Below are positions 17,917 through 26,089 of a stretch of 64,000 bases of DNA, in pieces. Source of the stretch: Natrarchaeobius halalkaliphilus (GTDB taxonomy: Archaea > Halobacteriota > Halobacteria > Halobacteriales > Natrialbaceae); NCBI RefSeq assembly GCF_003841485.1, contig NZ_REFY01000006.1, positions 1 through 64,000 on the forward strand, given 5' to 3'. The position numbers and the translations under genes are program-made. The notes beneath the pieces are model-generated. The model was given only the letters and a program-made list of their open reading frames with translations. It had not been told where the DNA came from and did no database searches. Numbering within the stretch: the first letter of the stretch is position 1; the number at the start of each line of letters is the position of its first letter.

Positions 17917-19254
17917 TCAGTCCCGACGAACGTCGTCGCGTTCGTGATCGTCTCGGAGATGTTCGATCGCGTGGAGTTCGACGACCGGAACCACCTTCGC
18001 GACCAGCAGGAAAAACAGCGTCACCATTCCGATCGTACCGGTGATCGACGCGATCTCGATGAAACTCGGGAAGTACGTTCCCGGCGTCGCGTAGTAGATC
18101 TCCATCGTGGGGTGGAAAAATCCCTCGACGACGAACAGGACCTTCTCGAGAAGCGTCGCGAGCAGAATCGCGACGCCACAGACGACCGCACGACTCTTGG
18201 TGAACAGCGTCGGCCGAATCGCCTGTGCGAAAATATAGGCGAGAACGGCGGCGACGAGCGTCATCGAAACGAGATAGATCGGATGTGTGAGCGTCGCGGT
18301 CCACGCGGCGTCGAGGTCGACGGGCGGGAAGAACGTTCCCGTCGTAACCTGCTGGAGTTGCAACCAGAGGAACAGCAGGCTAAAGAATCCGAGCCACAGC
18401 GTCAGCCCCCGGAAGACGTCGTCGGTGATGATGTGGTCCCAGTCGTAGGCCCACCGGAAGCCGTACGAGAGCAAGAGCACGCCGCTGATCGCGGAGGTGA
18501 GCGCGATCGTCAGGAACTGCGGTCCCTGGACGCCGCCGAACCAGCGAGGATAGGTCGGTAAGACGGCGAACAGCCACGGAATCACGCCACCGTGGAGCAA
18601 CAGCGGAGCCATGATGATGATGGCCAGCGCGAGCCACCAGACCATCCGCTGGACGACCTCGTCTTCTTTCTCGCTGTAGCCGACCGTCAACGCCGTGTAA
18701 ATCGGATCGAAGTGGTCCGGGAGGTCGTCGCGCAATCGGCTCACGTCGTATCGAAGCGTGAGACCGAGATAGGTCGCCGTCAGCACGAAGTACGCCGTGA
18801 TGACGGTCACGTCCCACACCAACGGCGAGTTGTTCACCGTGATGTGATAGTGGCCCAGCACGCTCGTGACCATCCGGTCCGGACGACCCATGTGAACGAG
18901 GATGTAAAACCCGGCCGCCGACAGGCCGGCGATCGTCAGCAGTTCCGCGAGTCGAGCGACCGGCATGTACCGGTCCATCCCCAGCAGGCGAACCGCGGCC
19001 GACAGGATGATCCCTCCGTGGGCGATCCCGACCCACCAGATGAACGCTCCGATGTAAACCCCCCACGTCACGCCGCCGCCGGTACCCCAGTCGGAGAGGC
19101 CCGTCACGGCCAGCCCTTCCCAGAGCTGGTACGCCCAGCCCACGAGAAAGAGCGCGAATGCGAGTCCAGCGACGCCTACCAGCGCGTAATACTTCGTCGA
19201 GGTCTCCTGGATCGGTCGGAGAATGTCGGCCTCGCTCGGCGTTTTGGTGCTCAT
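17917..19254 (-). CDS. NrfD/PsrC-family quinone-interacting membrane subunit, orphan
   Basis: The 445-residue protein has about ten membrane helices and the NrfD pattern (WGVYIGAFIWWVGIAHGGI near the N-terminus, HMGRPDR, NSPLVWDV, LHGGVIPWLF, GPQFLTIALTSAISG). Such subunits pass electrons between the quinone pool and a periplasmic or extracellular molybdo- or ferredoxin-type partner. Neither a molybdopterin subunit nor a 4Fe-4S subunit is adjacent, so its partner is encoded elsewhere or it works alone. A 12-base perfect palindrome lies 51-62 bases upstream of the ATG (19252-19254). Confidence 0.87.
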   Translation of the reverse strand: MSTKTPSEADILRPIQETSTKYYALVGVAGLAFALFLVGWAYQLWEGLAVTGLSDWGTGGGVTWGVYIGAFIWWVGIAHGGIILSAAVRLLGMDRYMPVARLAELLTIAGLSAAGFYILVHMGRPDRMVTSVLGHYHITVNNSPLVWDVTVITAYFVLTATYLGLTLRYDVSRLRDDLPDHFDPIYTALTVGYSEKEDEVVQRMVWWLALAIIIMAPLLLHGGVIPWLFAVLPTYPRWFGGVQGPQFLTIALTSAISGVLLLSYGFRWAYDWDHIITDDVFRGLTLWLGFFSLLFLWLQLQQVTTGTFFPPVDLDAAWTATLTHPIYLVSMTLVAAVLAYIFAQAIRPTLFTKSRAVVCGVAILLATLLEKVLFVVEGFFHPTMEIYYATPGTYFPSFIEIASITGTIGMVTLFFLLVAKVVPVVELHAIEHLRDDHERDDVRRD

Positions 19255-19304
19255 TGTGTCCGAGTCCCACGAACGTATTCCAACGACGCATTTCGTTTCG
19301 TACG

Positions 19305-19316
19305 TTGCACGTGCAA
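19305..19316. promoter_or_regulatory. Perfect 12-base palindrome TTGCACGTGCAA, candidate operator
   Basis: TTGCACGTGCAA is its own reverse complement and lies in the 263-base gap between the FAD oxidoreductase stop and the NrfD-type ATG, 51-62 bases before that ATG. This is where an activator or repressor of the NrfD gene would bind. No second copy was seen in the window. Confidence 0.4.
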
Positions 19317-19517
19317 GGTCGCGATGACTGCCGCTCGAGTCGGTCGAGTTGAATCACGGAACGAACGCTCTGGACGGGAAAGAACGAACGCATTGGACAG
19401 GAAACCGAAACGAAAAACGAACCGGACGATTTGCTGGGCCACGCGGACGGGAATAGCCGACCTGAGCGAACGGGGATAATCGGCTCGAGCGACGGGCGGA
19501 TCGTTCTGGCTTCTGTC

Positions 19518-20750
19518 TCAACTCTGTGCGGGCGCGAGTTCGTCGAGGTCGACGGACTGCTCTAACAGGACCTCGGCCTGATCCGAGACGGGACGTTGTT
19601 CTCGCATCAGCTGTTTGAACGTCCGCTGTGGCGAGAGGTCCCCGATGAGGACGCCGCCGACGATCTTGCCGTCTTTGAACGCGACGCGACGCCACTCGGT
19701 GTCGCTGTAGCGACGTTCGGCGTACTCGTCACCGAGGGTCGGATGGCCGAACGAGAGGAACGGAAAGTCAAAGTGCGTGATGGAATAGGACGAGACCCAC
19801 TCGAAGACTTCCGACTCGTCGTCTGCGGCCATATTGATCGCAGCGACTCGACCCTGTTCTTTCGCGGAGCCCCAGGACCCGTTCTGGGCTTGCTCTCCGA
19901 GTAACACGTCGTGAAACCGCGTGATGTCGCCGGCCGCGTAGATGTCGTCGACGTTCGTCTGCATGTACTCGTCGACGACGATACCGTTGTTCTCCTCGAG
20001 GCCAGCGCCGCGAAGGTATTCGGTGTTGAACGTCAGGCCGATCGCGACGCCAGCGAAGTCGCATTCGAACCGATCGCCGTTGGGATCGACGGCTGCCGTC
20101 ACGCGGCCGTCGTCGGTTTCGAAGTGATCGACGCCGCTGTCGAAGATCGGTTCGACTCCCCTTTCGCGCATGCCGTCGTGCATGATCTCTGCCCCGCCGG
20201 CCGAGAGCGCATAGCGCCACCACCGATCGCCGCGCATGAGGTACTTGCCCTCGACGCCCTGGGATCCACAGACGGCAGCGAAGTCGATTCCGAGGAGTCC
20301 GGCCCCGACGATGACGGCGTCCTGGGCCGATTCTGCGCTCTCTCGAATCGCCCGTGCGTCCTGAAACGTCCAGAAGTGATGGATTCCGTCGGCGTCGCTG
20401 TTTTCGACCGGAAGCTGCGTCGGCGTTCCGCCGGTCGCCACCAGAAGCTTGTCGTAGGACAGGTCGTCCCCCTCGTGGGTGTGAACGATCTTCGCGTCCG
20501 GATCGATCGACGTGACGTGCGTGTTGAGCGAGAGCTCTATCTCCCGCTCGTCGTACCACGTCTCGTCGTGGATCGAGATGGGCGCTTCGGGGAGTTTTCC
20601 TTTCGCGTGCTCTTTGATAAGGATTCGATTGTACAGTGGCTCCCCTTCATCGGTGATGACGGTAATCTCCGAATCCGGGTCTTCTTCCCGGAGGGTCTCG
20701 GCAGCCGAACTGCCCGAGATCCCGTCACCGATGATCACGTACTGGGTCAT
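19518..20750 (-). CDS. NAD(P)/FAD-dependent oxidoreductase (NirB/rubredoxin-reductase-like)
   Basis: The 410-residue flavoprotein has the FAD Rossmann motif at the N-terminus (IIGDGISGSSAAETL), a second dinucleotide motif for NAD(P)H (VIVGAGLLGIDFA near residue 150) and the FAD-binding YAAGDI near 285. Residues 330-410 form the extra C-terminal domain of this group. It resembles the FAD domain of NirB and ferredoxin/rubredoxin reductases; no siroheme or iron-sulfur site is present. The upstream TATA-like ACTTTAACCC (complement of 20771-20780) sits 21-30 bases before the ATG, so the mRNA is leaderless. The electron acceptor is unknown. Confidence 0.85.
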   Translation of the reverse strand: MTQYVIIGDGISGSSAAETLREEDPDSEITVITDEGEPLYNRILIKEHAKGKLPEAPISIHDETWYDEREIELSLNTHVTSIDPDAKIVHTHEGDDLSYDKLLVATGGTPTQLPVENSDADGIHHFWTFQDARAIRESAESAQDAVIVGAGLLGIDFAAVCGSQGVEGKYLMRGDRWWRYALSAGGAEIMHDGMRERGVEPIFDSGVDHFETDDGRVTAAVDPNGDRFECDFAGVAIGLTFNTEYLRGAGLEENNGIVVDEYMQTNVDDIYAAGDITRFHDVLLGEQAQNGSWGSAKEQGRVAAINMAADDESEVFEWVSSYSITHFDFPFLSFGHPTLGDEYAERRYSDTEWRRVAFKDGKIVGGVLIGDLSPQRTFKQLMREQRPVSDQAEVLLEQSVDLDELAPAQS

Positions 20751-21005
20751 AATCGGACCGTTCGTAATGCGGGTTAAAGTGGGTTGCTATCTCGTTTATT
20801 TTGCCCGTCGAACTCGCCTTCTGTGACGAACGTACAGCATTTTGGTCGATTGGCGAAGAACATCCACTACTGACTGCTATTTCCGGTGGCGTTCTCGAGA
20901 ATTTAACGTGGTGTGGCGGTTCACCGGACAACCCGTTTGTGGGGCGCGTGCCAACACAGATCACCGTCCGAATCCCTCTTTAGGGACGCTTTCCTACACC
21001 CGGAC

Positions 21006-21605
21006 ATGAAGCTCCGTCAGAACGTTCGCCACTTCGCCTCGCGGAAGGCACTCGAGACGCCGGTCGTCCGATCGGTCGCCACGTCGGGTCTGGTCCGTCT
21101 CCACACGAAGGTGTTTCTGAAAAAGGCCGATCCGGCCCACGCCGACGAACGCGAGGACCACCTCGACGGCCTGTTCGAGGCGACGGTCGATGCGTACCTC
21201 CGAGCGCTGCAGGACGGCTACTCCGAGGCCGAGGCACGGGAGATCACGCACATCCAGGCGAACTTCGACTTCTACAACCACGGCTGGACCGAAATGATGG
21301 AGTTTCCTGCCGACGAACTCGAGACCCATTACGACCGGTACGCCGAGTTCTTCGGGCGATGGGACATCACGATCGACGATCCGCTCGGCCAGTTTACGCC
21401 GCCGAGCGGCGTTCCGAACGCACCGTCCACGCCCGGGAAACTCGAGGACCCGGACCACCCACATGCGGAGGGCGGATTCGCGGACGACGTCTACGTCGAG
21501 AACGAGGACGGTGAGCTCGTCGTCGGCGGTCAGGACGACCCGGACGCCGTCGACGTCTCGAAAGCCGTCGGCGTCGACGCCGACACGGCGGGAACCGACG
21601 AATAA
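21006..21605 (+). CDS. Conserved haloarchaeal protein (DUF6149-like)
   Basis: The 199-residue protein begins MKLRQNVRHFASRKALETP and contains a conserved helical core (ATVDAYLRALQDGYSEAEA, then EITHIQANFDFYNHGWTEMM) and an acidic C-terminal tail. It resembles the family I remember as DUF6149; function unknown, no membrane segment. The start at ATG 21006 is preferred over a longer upstream frame because CTTTAGGG at about 20979-20986 looks like its TATA box 20-27 bases upstream. Confidence 0.78.
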   Translation: MKLRQNVRHFASRKALETPVVRSVATSGLVRLHTKVFLKKADPAHADEREDHLDGLFEATVDAYLRALQDGYSEAEAREITHIQANFDFYNHGWTEMMEFPADELETHYDRYAEFFGRWDITIDDPLGQFTPPSGVPNAPSTPGKLEDPDHPHAEGGFADDVYVENEDGELVVGGQDDPDAVDVSKAVGVDADTAGTDE

Positions 21606-21854
21606 CGCCCGATCCATCGATCGGAACTGTTATCGGCGTGAACAGCTTCACGGAGTGACACATCCATCGTACGGTCGGACGCACTCATCGTACGCCGTCC
21701 AGTGAGCGCAGTCGCTTCTACACTCGACGAACCGGTGGTTCACCGAACGGGGGTGTCCTCCGTTCGATCTCGAGACGTCTCGATTCCGATTATCATCTCC
21801 GATAACCGCGGATGACAATTTATGTACCGACGGTGTCACGCGTTCGATATACGC

Positions 21855-24428
21855 ATGAGCTTCGTTCGACGACTGGTACCGACAGCGATCCGGCGTAGGT
21901 ACACGATCAAATTCACGATCGTGTCGCTTCTTTTTGGCCTCTCCGTCGGGATTCTCGGGTTCGTTGCGGCCGTTGGCTTGATCCACGAAATCGAGATCCT
22001 GATCGACGAGGTGTCGACGATCGACGAGGAGTGGAGCTACGCTGCGATCGGCGCCGCCGTCCTGTTGATCGGTCTGTTCGGGTTCGCACTCGGCCGAAAC
22101 ACGACGTCGTCGATCGACCGCCTGACTGAGAACGTCGAGCAGATCGACGACGGAAACCTCGACGTCGACTTCGAGACGGATCGGATCGACAGCGTCGGTC
22201 AGCTCGCTGCCGGTCTCGATTCCATGCGGGAGACGCTGGTCGAACAGATCGAGGACGTAGAATCGACACGAGAAGAAGCCGAGCGCGAGCGCGAACGGAT
22301 TCAGGAGATCAACGAACGACTCGAGCACCGTGCCGACGAGTACAGCGGCGTGATGGCGGCGGCCGCCGCCGGCGATCTGACCGTCCGCATGGACGCCGAC
22401 GGCGAAAACGAGGCCATGGACTCCATCGCGGCGGACTTCAACGAGATGCTCGCCCAGATCGAACGAACCGTGGCCGAACTGAACGGGTTCGCGGCCGACG
22501 TCGCGACCGCCTCCGAACAGGTGACGGCCTCGAGCGAGGAGGTCCGATCGGCATCCGAGCAGGTAACCGACTCCATTCAGGAGATTTCCGTCGGTGCCGA
22601 TCGCCAGTACGACTCCCTCCAGTCGGTCGATCGAGAGATGAGTTCCCTCTCGAGCGCCACCGATGAGATCGCCGTCTCGTCGAACGATGTCGCTGAGGTC
22701 GCAGAGCGGACGGTCGAGACCGGCCAGACCGGTCGCACGGCCGCCAGAAACGCGATCGCTGCGATGGACGAGATCGAATCCGAGGCCGAGGACGCGGTCG
22801 CTGAGATACATCGGCTCGAGCGGGAGGTCGAACAGATCGACGAACTGATCGTCACGATCTCCGAGATCGCACGACAGACCAACATGCTGGCGCTGAACGC
22901 GAACATCGAAGCCTCACGATCGGTCTCCGGAGAAGACGGCGACGGGTTCTCCGCCGTTGCTCGCGAAGTCAAGGAGCTCTCCGAAGACGTCGCAACTGCG
23001 GCCAACGAAGCCGAAGGGCGACTCGAGGCTATCCGTGAACGAACCGAACGCTCCGCTGCTGAGGTCGAAGGAACGAGTACGGACATCGAGAACGCCGGCG
23101 ATCAGGTGTACGCGGCCGTCGAGGCGCTCGAGGAGATCACAGCGCTCGCCCAGGAGACCAACGTCGGCGTTCAGGAGATCTCGGCGGCGACCCAGGAGCA
23201 GGCGGCGTCTACCGAAGACGTCAGAGAGATGGTCGACGACGCGACGACGATCGCAGAACGGACGAGCACCGAATCGGAGTTCGTCGTCGGCGCGGCCCAG
23301 GAGCAAACGAGTGCGCTTTCGGAGGTCTCTCAGTCGGCTTCGAGGCTCGCAGCACAGTCGACGCAGCTATCGGCCGGACTGGACCGCTTCGATACCGACG
23401 TCGACCTCGAAGCGACTGATCCGGAGCCACCCTTCGCTTCCGACGAACGGCCGGAAACCGAGGCCCTCGAGGAGGTGGATGACCGATACGACGTCGGTGG
23501 GTTGGACGACGACCTAGTCGGTGGTGAGACTGGCCTCGGTGGACAGGCTGGCGATGATCCGGACGGCGATGAAATCGACGACGATGGCCTGGACGACGGG
23601 ATCACCTTCGATCCGGTCCCCTCCGCAACCGGATCGTCCGACGCGGACTCCACGCCACCCGAGGGCCAGCCGGCTCCGGCCGATGGAAAAGACGACGAGC
23701 AAGTTCTCGAGTTCGACGACGATGGCGTGTCGTTCGGCCCTTCGTCGTCGGACTCCGACGATACACCCGGGTCGGACTCCGACGACCCACTCGATCTCGA
23801 CACGAGTTCGAGCGAACGCACCGCTGAGCCGTCCACGGAACCCGGTTCGCGTTTCGAGACACCGGTCGATGAGGGCGATGAGTCGCCGGACGAGGACCCG
23901 GCGCAGGCGGGACCATCGGCTGACACGTCGACAGCCACTGACGCCGATCGGTCACCGGACGTCGAAACTGACCGGTCGAGCGGCTTCGATCCGCTCGCGC
24001 CAGCAACTGGGGAGACCCGATCGGCTGACGACGGTACCGAAACCGGTGAGGACACACCTGACAGGGACACGTCACCTGATGAGGGCACACAACCAGCCGG
24101 AACTGATCCGCTTTCACCGGACGTCGGGGCCGACCGGACCACCGGAACCGATCCACTCGGTTCACCCCACGACGATGGAGACGTCGAAACTGAAAACGGG
24201 AACGGGGACCGGGCCGATAGTCCGACCGAGGAACTCGAGGGCGAAACGGGGACCGACAGCGATGATGACCACGCGGACGAGACGCAGATCGACAGCGACA
24301 CCGACGACCTCGATTCCGAACTCGAGGACGCGAGCGGATCGGATGGCGAACTGGAGGATGAAGGCGAGTCCGATTCCGACCCCGCCGACGAGGGGTTTAC
24401 GTTCGATAACCCGGTCGAAGACCAGTAA
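21855..24428 (+). CDS. Methyl-accepting chemotaxis transducer with minimal sensor and long acidic tail
   Basis: The 857-residue protein starts MSFVRRLVPTAIRRRY (ATG 21855). Two membrane helices (about residues 17-40 and 60-78) are separated by only about 20 residues, so there is no extracellular ligand domain; this is the layout of rhodopsin-coupled or intramembrane-sensing transducers. Two HAMP-like segments follow (TSSIDRLTENVEQIDDGN and AAAAAGDLTVRMDADGEN), then the signalling hairpin with IARQTNMLALNANIEASR (about residue 335-350). Residues about 512-857 are an acidic Ser/Thr/Pro-rich tail with three DDG-(I/V/F)-(T/S)-F-like motifs, the last at the extreme C-terminus. No sensory rhodopsin or CheR/CheB is adjacent. 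Confidence 0.9.
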   Translation: MSFVRRLVPTAIRRRYTIKFTIVSLLFGLSVGILGFVAAVGLIHEIEILIDEVSTIDEEWSYAAIGAAVLLIGLFGFALGRNTTSSIDRLTENVEQIDDGNLDVDFETDRIDSVGQLAAGLDSMRETLVEQIEDVESTREEAERERERIQEINERLEHRADEYSGVMAAAAAGDLTVRMDADGENEAMDSIAADFNEMLAQIERTVAELNGFAADVATASEQVTASSEEVRSASEQVTDSIQEISVGADRQYDSLQSVDREMSSLSSATDEIAVSSNDVAEVAERTVETGQTGRTAARNAIAAMDEIESEAEDAVAEIHRLEREVEQIDELIVTISEIARQTNMLALNANIEASRSVSGEDGDGFSAVAREVKELSEDVATAANEAEGRLEAIRERTERSAAEVEGTSTDIENAGDQVYAAVEALEEITALAQETNVGVQEISAATQEQAASTEDVREMVDDATTIAERTSTESEFVVGAAQEQTSALSEVSQSASRLAAQSTQLSAGLDRFDTDVDLEATDPEPPFASDERPETEALEEVDDRYDVGGLDDDLVGGETGLGGQAGDDPDGDEIDDDGLDDGITFDPVPSATGSSDADSTPPEGQPAPADGKDDEQVLEFDDDGVSFGPSSSDSDDTPGSDSDDPLDLDTSSSERTAEPSTEPGSRFETPVDEGDESPDEDPAQAGPSADTSTATDADRSPDVETDRSSGFDPLAPATGETRSADDGTETGEDTPDRDTSPDEGTQPAGTDPLSPDVGADRTTGTDPLGSPHDDGDVETENGNGDRADSPTEELEGETGTDSDDDHADETQIDSDTDDLDSELEDASGSDGELEDEGESDSDPADEGFTFDNPVEDQ

Positions 24429-24542
24429 CGCGTCGATCGTCTCTCGGGGGGGATCTAGGCCGTCTCTCGGGTGTTCGTCGTCTCGAACCGGAGGCCGTCG
24501 TCGTTCGCTACCTTTTTGCCTGCACTCTGGCAAGAAATCGGC

Positions 24543-25430
24543 ATGCTCACCGTGCGGGCACCAGCGACGAGCGCGAACCTCGGGAGCGGGTTCGACGTCT
24601 TCGGCGTCGCTCTCGGAGCGCCCGCCGACGTAATCCGGGTCGAACGCGCACCGGAAACGTCGATTTCCGTTACCGGGGCAGGCAGTCAGTACATCCCCGA
24701 AGACCCGAAGAAGAACACCGTCGGTGCGGTCGCAGAGGCACTCGAGGCACCGGCGCACATCCGGATCGACAAGGGCGTTCGCCCGTCGTCCGGGCTCGGC
24801 TCCTCGGCTGCGAGCGCTGCCGGTGCCGCGGTTGCGCTCAACGAACTCTACGATCGCGGCTATACGCGCGAGGAACTCGTTCCCATCGCCGCCGAGGGGG
24901 AGGCGCTCGTCTCCGGAGAGGCCCACGCGGACAACGTCGCACCCTCGTTACTCGGCGGATTTACGATCGTGACCGACCACGGCGTAAACCGGGTCGACGC
25001 GTCGATCCCAGTCGTCGCTTGCCTCCCGGAAACGACCGTTTCGACGCGTGACGCACGCGGCGTGGTTCCCGATCGCGCCCACATGAACGACGTCGTCGAC
25101 ACCGTCGGCAACGCCGCCACGCTGTCGCTTGGAATGGCGAAGAACGATCCCGAACTCGTCGGTAACGGCATGAACGACGGGATCGTCACGCCCGAACGCG
25201 CCGCGCTCATCCGCGGCTACGACCGGGTCCGCGACGCCGCGCTCGAGGCGGGTGCCACCGGCGTCACGGTAAGCGGTGCCGGGCCGGGCATTCTCTCGGT
25301 CTGTCACGCCCGCGATCAGCGAGCGGTCGCATCGACCATGCTCGGGGCGTTCGACTCGATCGGAATCGAGAGTCGTGCCTACCAGACCTCTGTCGGTGGC
25401 GGTGCCACGCTCTTCACCGAGGATCGATAG
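24543..25430 (+). CDS. thrB: Homoserine kinase (GHMP family)
   Basis: Phosphorylates homoserine with ATP in threonine biosynthesis. The 295-residue protein has the GHMP N-terminus (APATSANLGSGFDVFGVAL), the ATP loop PSSGLGSSAASAAGAAVA (about residues 82-99), SGEAHADNVAPSLLGG typical of ThrB, and the C-terminal GVTVSGAGPGILSV. Length is normal. The ATG at 24543 is 114 bases after the transducer gene, with CCTTTTTGC about 25 bases upstream as a possible promoter element. Confidence 0.94.
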   Translation: MLTVRAPATSANLGSGFDVFGVALGAPADVIRVERAPETSISVTGAGSQYIPEDPKKNTVGAVAEALEAPAHIRIDKGVRPSSGLGSSAASAAGAAVALNELYDRGYTREELVPIAAEGEALVSGEAHADNVAPSLLGGFTIVTDHGVNRVDASIPVVACLPETTVSTRDARGVVPDRAHMNDVVDTVGNAATLSLGMAKNDPELVGNGMNDGIVTPERAALIRGYDRVRDAALEAGATGVTVSGAGPGILSVCHARDQRAVASTMLGAFDSIGIESRAYQTSVGGGATLFTEDR

Positions 25431-25448
25431 TCCTCCGGCGGATCTCGA

Positions 25449-25805
25449 ATGGGTTCTCGAACCGACGCGATACTCTCGCTGTTCGTTCTCGCGGTCGCAG
25501 CCGTCGCATTCGTCGTCGTCGACGCCTCGCTTTCGACCTCGCTGTTCGTTTTCGGCGGCTTCGCGACGGTCGCGTTCGAGATCGTCGCCGCTCGAGATCG
25601 AGAGCGAATTCGACGGTGGTGGGACACGCCGACCGTCCAGTTCGTCGCGGTCGTTCTCGCGATCGGCGCCGTCATCGCGGGCACGACACTCGCACCGACG
25701 AGTTCGCTTTCGGCCGTGGTCGGTGCGCTGGTGACCTATCTCGCCTATCTGGCCGTCGTCCGGCTCTCTGACTCGAGGAAGACGACTGACGACGAGCGTC
25801 GGTGA
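25449..25805 (+). CDS. Small membrane protein of unknown function downstream of thrB
   Basis: The 118-residue protein has four hydrophobic segments (about residues 8-24, 28-46, 63-82, 86-104) with a basic loop after the second (RDRERIRRWWDTP) and a basic/acidic C-terminus. It starts 19 bases after thrB on the same strand and probably shares its transcript. Not recognised; it resembles many short haloarchaeal membrane proteins without assigned role. Confidence 0.7.
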   Translation: MGSRTDAILSLFVLAVAAVAFVVVDASLSTSLFVFGGFATVAFEIVAARDRERIRRWWDTPTVQFVAVVLAIGAVIAGTTLAPTSSLSAVVGALVTYLAYLAVVRLSDSRKTTDDERR

Positions 25806-25911
25806 CGAGATGGTTCGTGCGCGGCGAGAGACACCCGAGTGACTCGACGCGGGAAGAGAACTTGTCGTAGACGGCCGAAACCGACGCGATCAACTCGTTC
25901 GAGGACGAACG

Positions 25912-25920
25912 TTCATATAC
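25912..25920 (+). promoter_or_regulatory. TATA-like box for the rpa2 leader ORF
   Basis: TTCATATAC lies 22-30 bases before the ATG at 25942, the usual spacing for a leaderless haloarchaeal transcript. It is the best promoter-like element in the 284-base gap between the membrane protein and rpa2 (25806-26089). Confidence 0.5.
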
Positions 25921-25941
25921 TGAGGGGAGACCAACACCGGT

Positions 25942-26088
25942 ATGCGAAGACGGGCGAACCGCCACCGGTGTGGAGCCTCCACGACCGTCGTACACCCCGG
26001 TCGAGCGACGTTTCCGTGCGACCGGCGATCGGCTCGAACGGACCGAATGGACAACGCTTATGCGCAGGCTATGCATGCACGAGCCTAG
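25942..26088 (+). CDS. Upstream ORF of 48 codons immediately before rpa2
   Basis: ATG 25942 opens a frame that ends at TAG 26086-26088, one base before the rpa2 ATG. The peptide is arginine-rich and not acidic (starts MRRRANRHRCG, ends AQAMHARA), unlike normal haloarchaeal proteins, which suggests that translation itself rather than the peptide matters. The TATA-like box 25 bases upstream would make it the leaderless first cistron, with rpa2 reached by reinitiation or coupling. A second promoter nearer rpa2 (CGCTTATGC at about 26055) cannot be excluded. Confidence 0.45.
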   Translation: MRRRANRHRCGASTTVVHPGRATFPCDRRSARTDRMDNAYAQAMHARA

Positions 26089-26089
26089 A

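Noticed and set aside
21600-21720. A further copy of the palindromic repeat
   Set aside because: Short matches such as ATCGTACGGTCGG occur, but neither the inner nor the outer arms can be paired.
21855-24428. A sensory-rhodopsin transducer pair
   Set aside because: The transducer layout would fit, but no seven-helix retinal protein lies next to it in the window.
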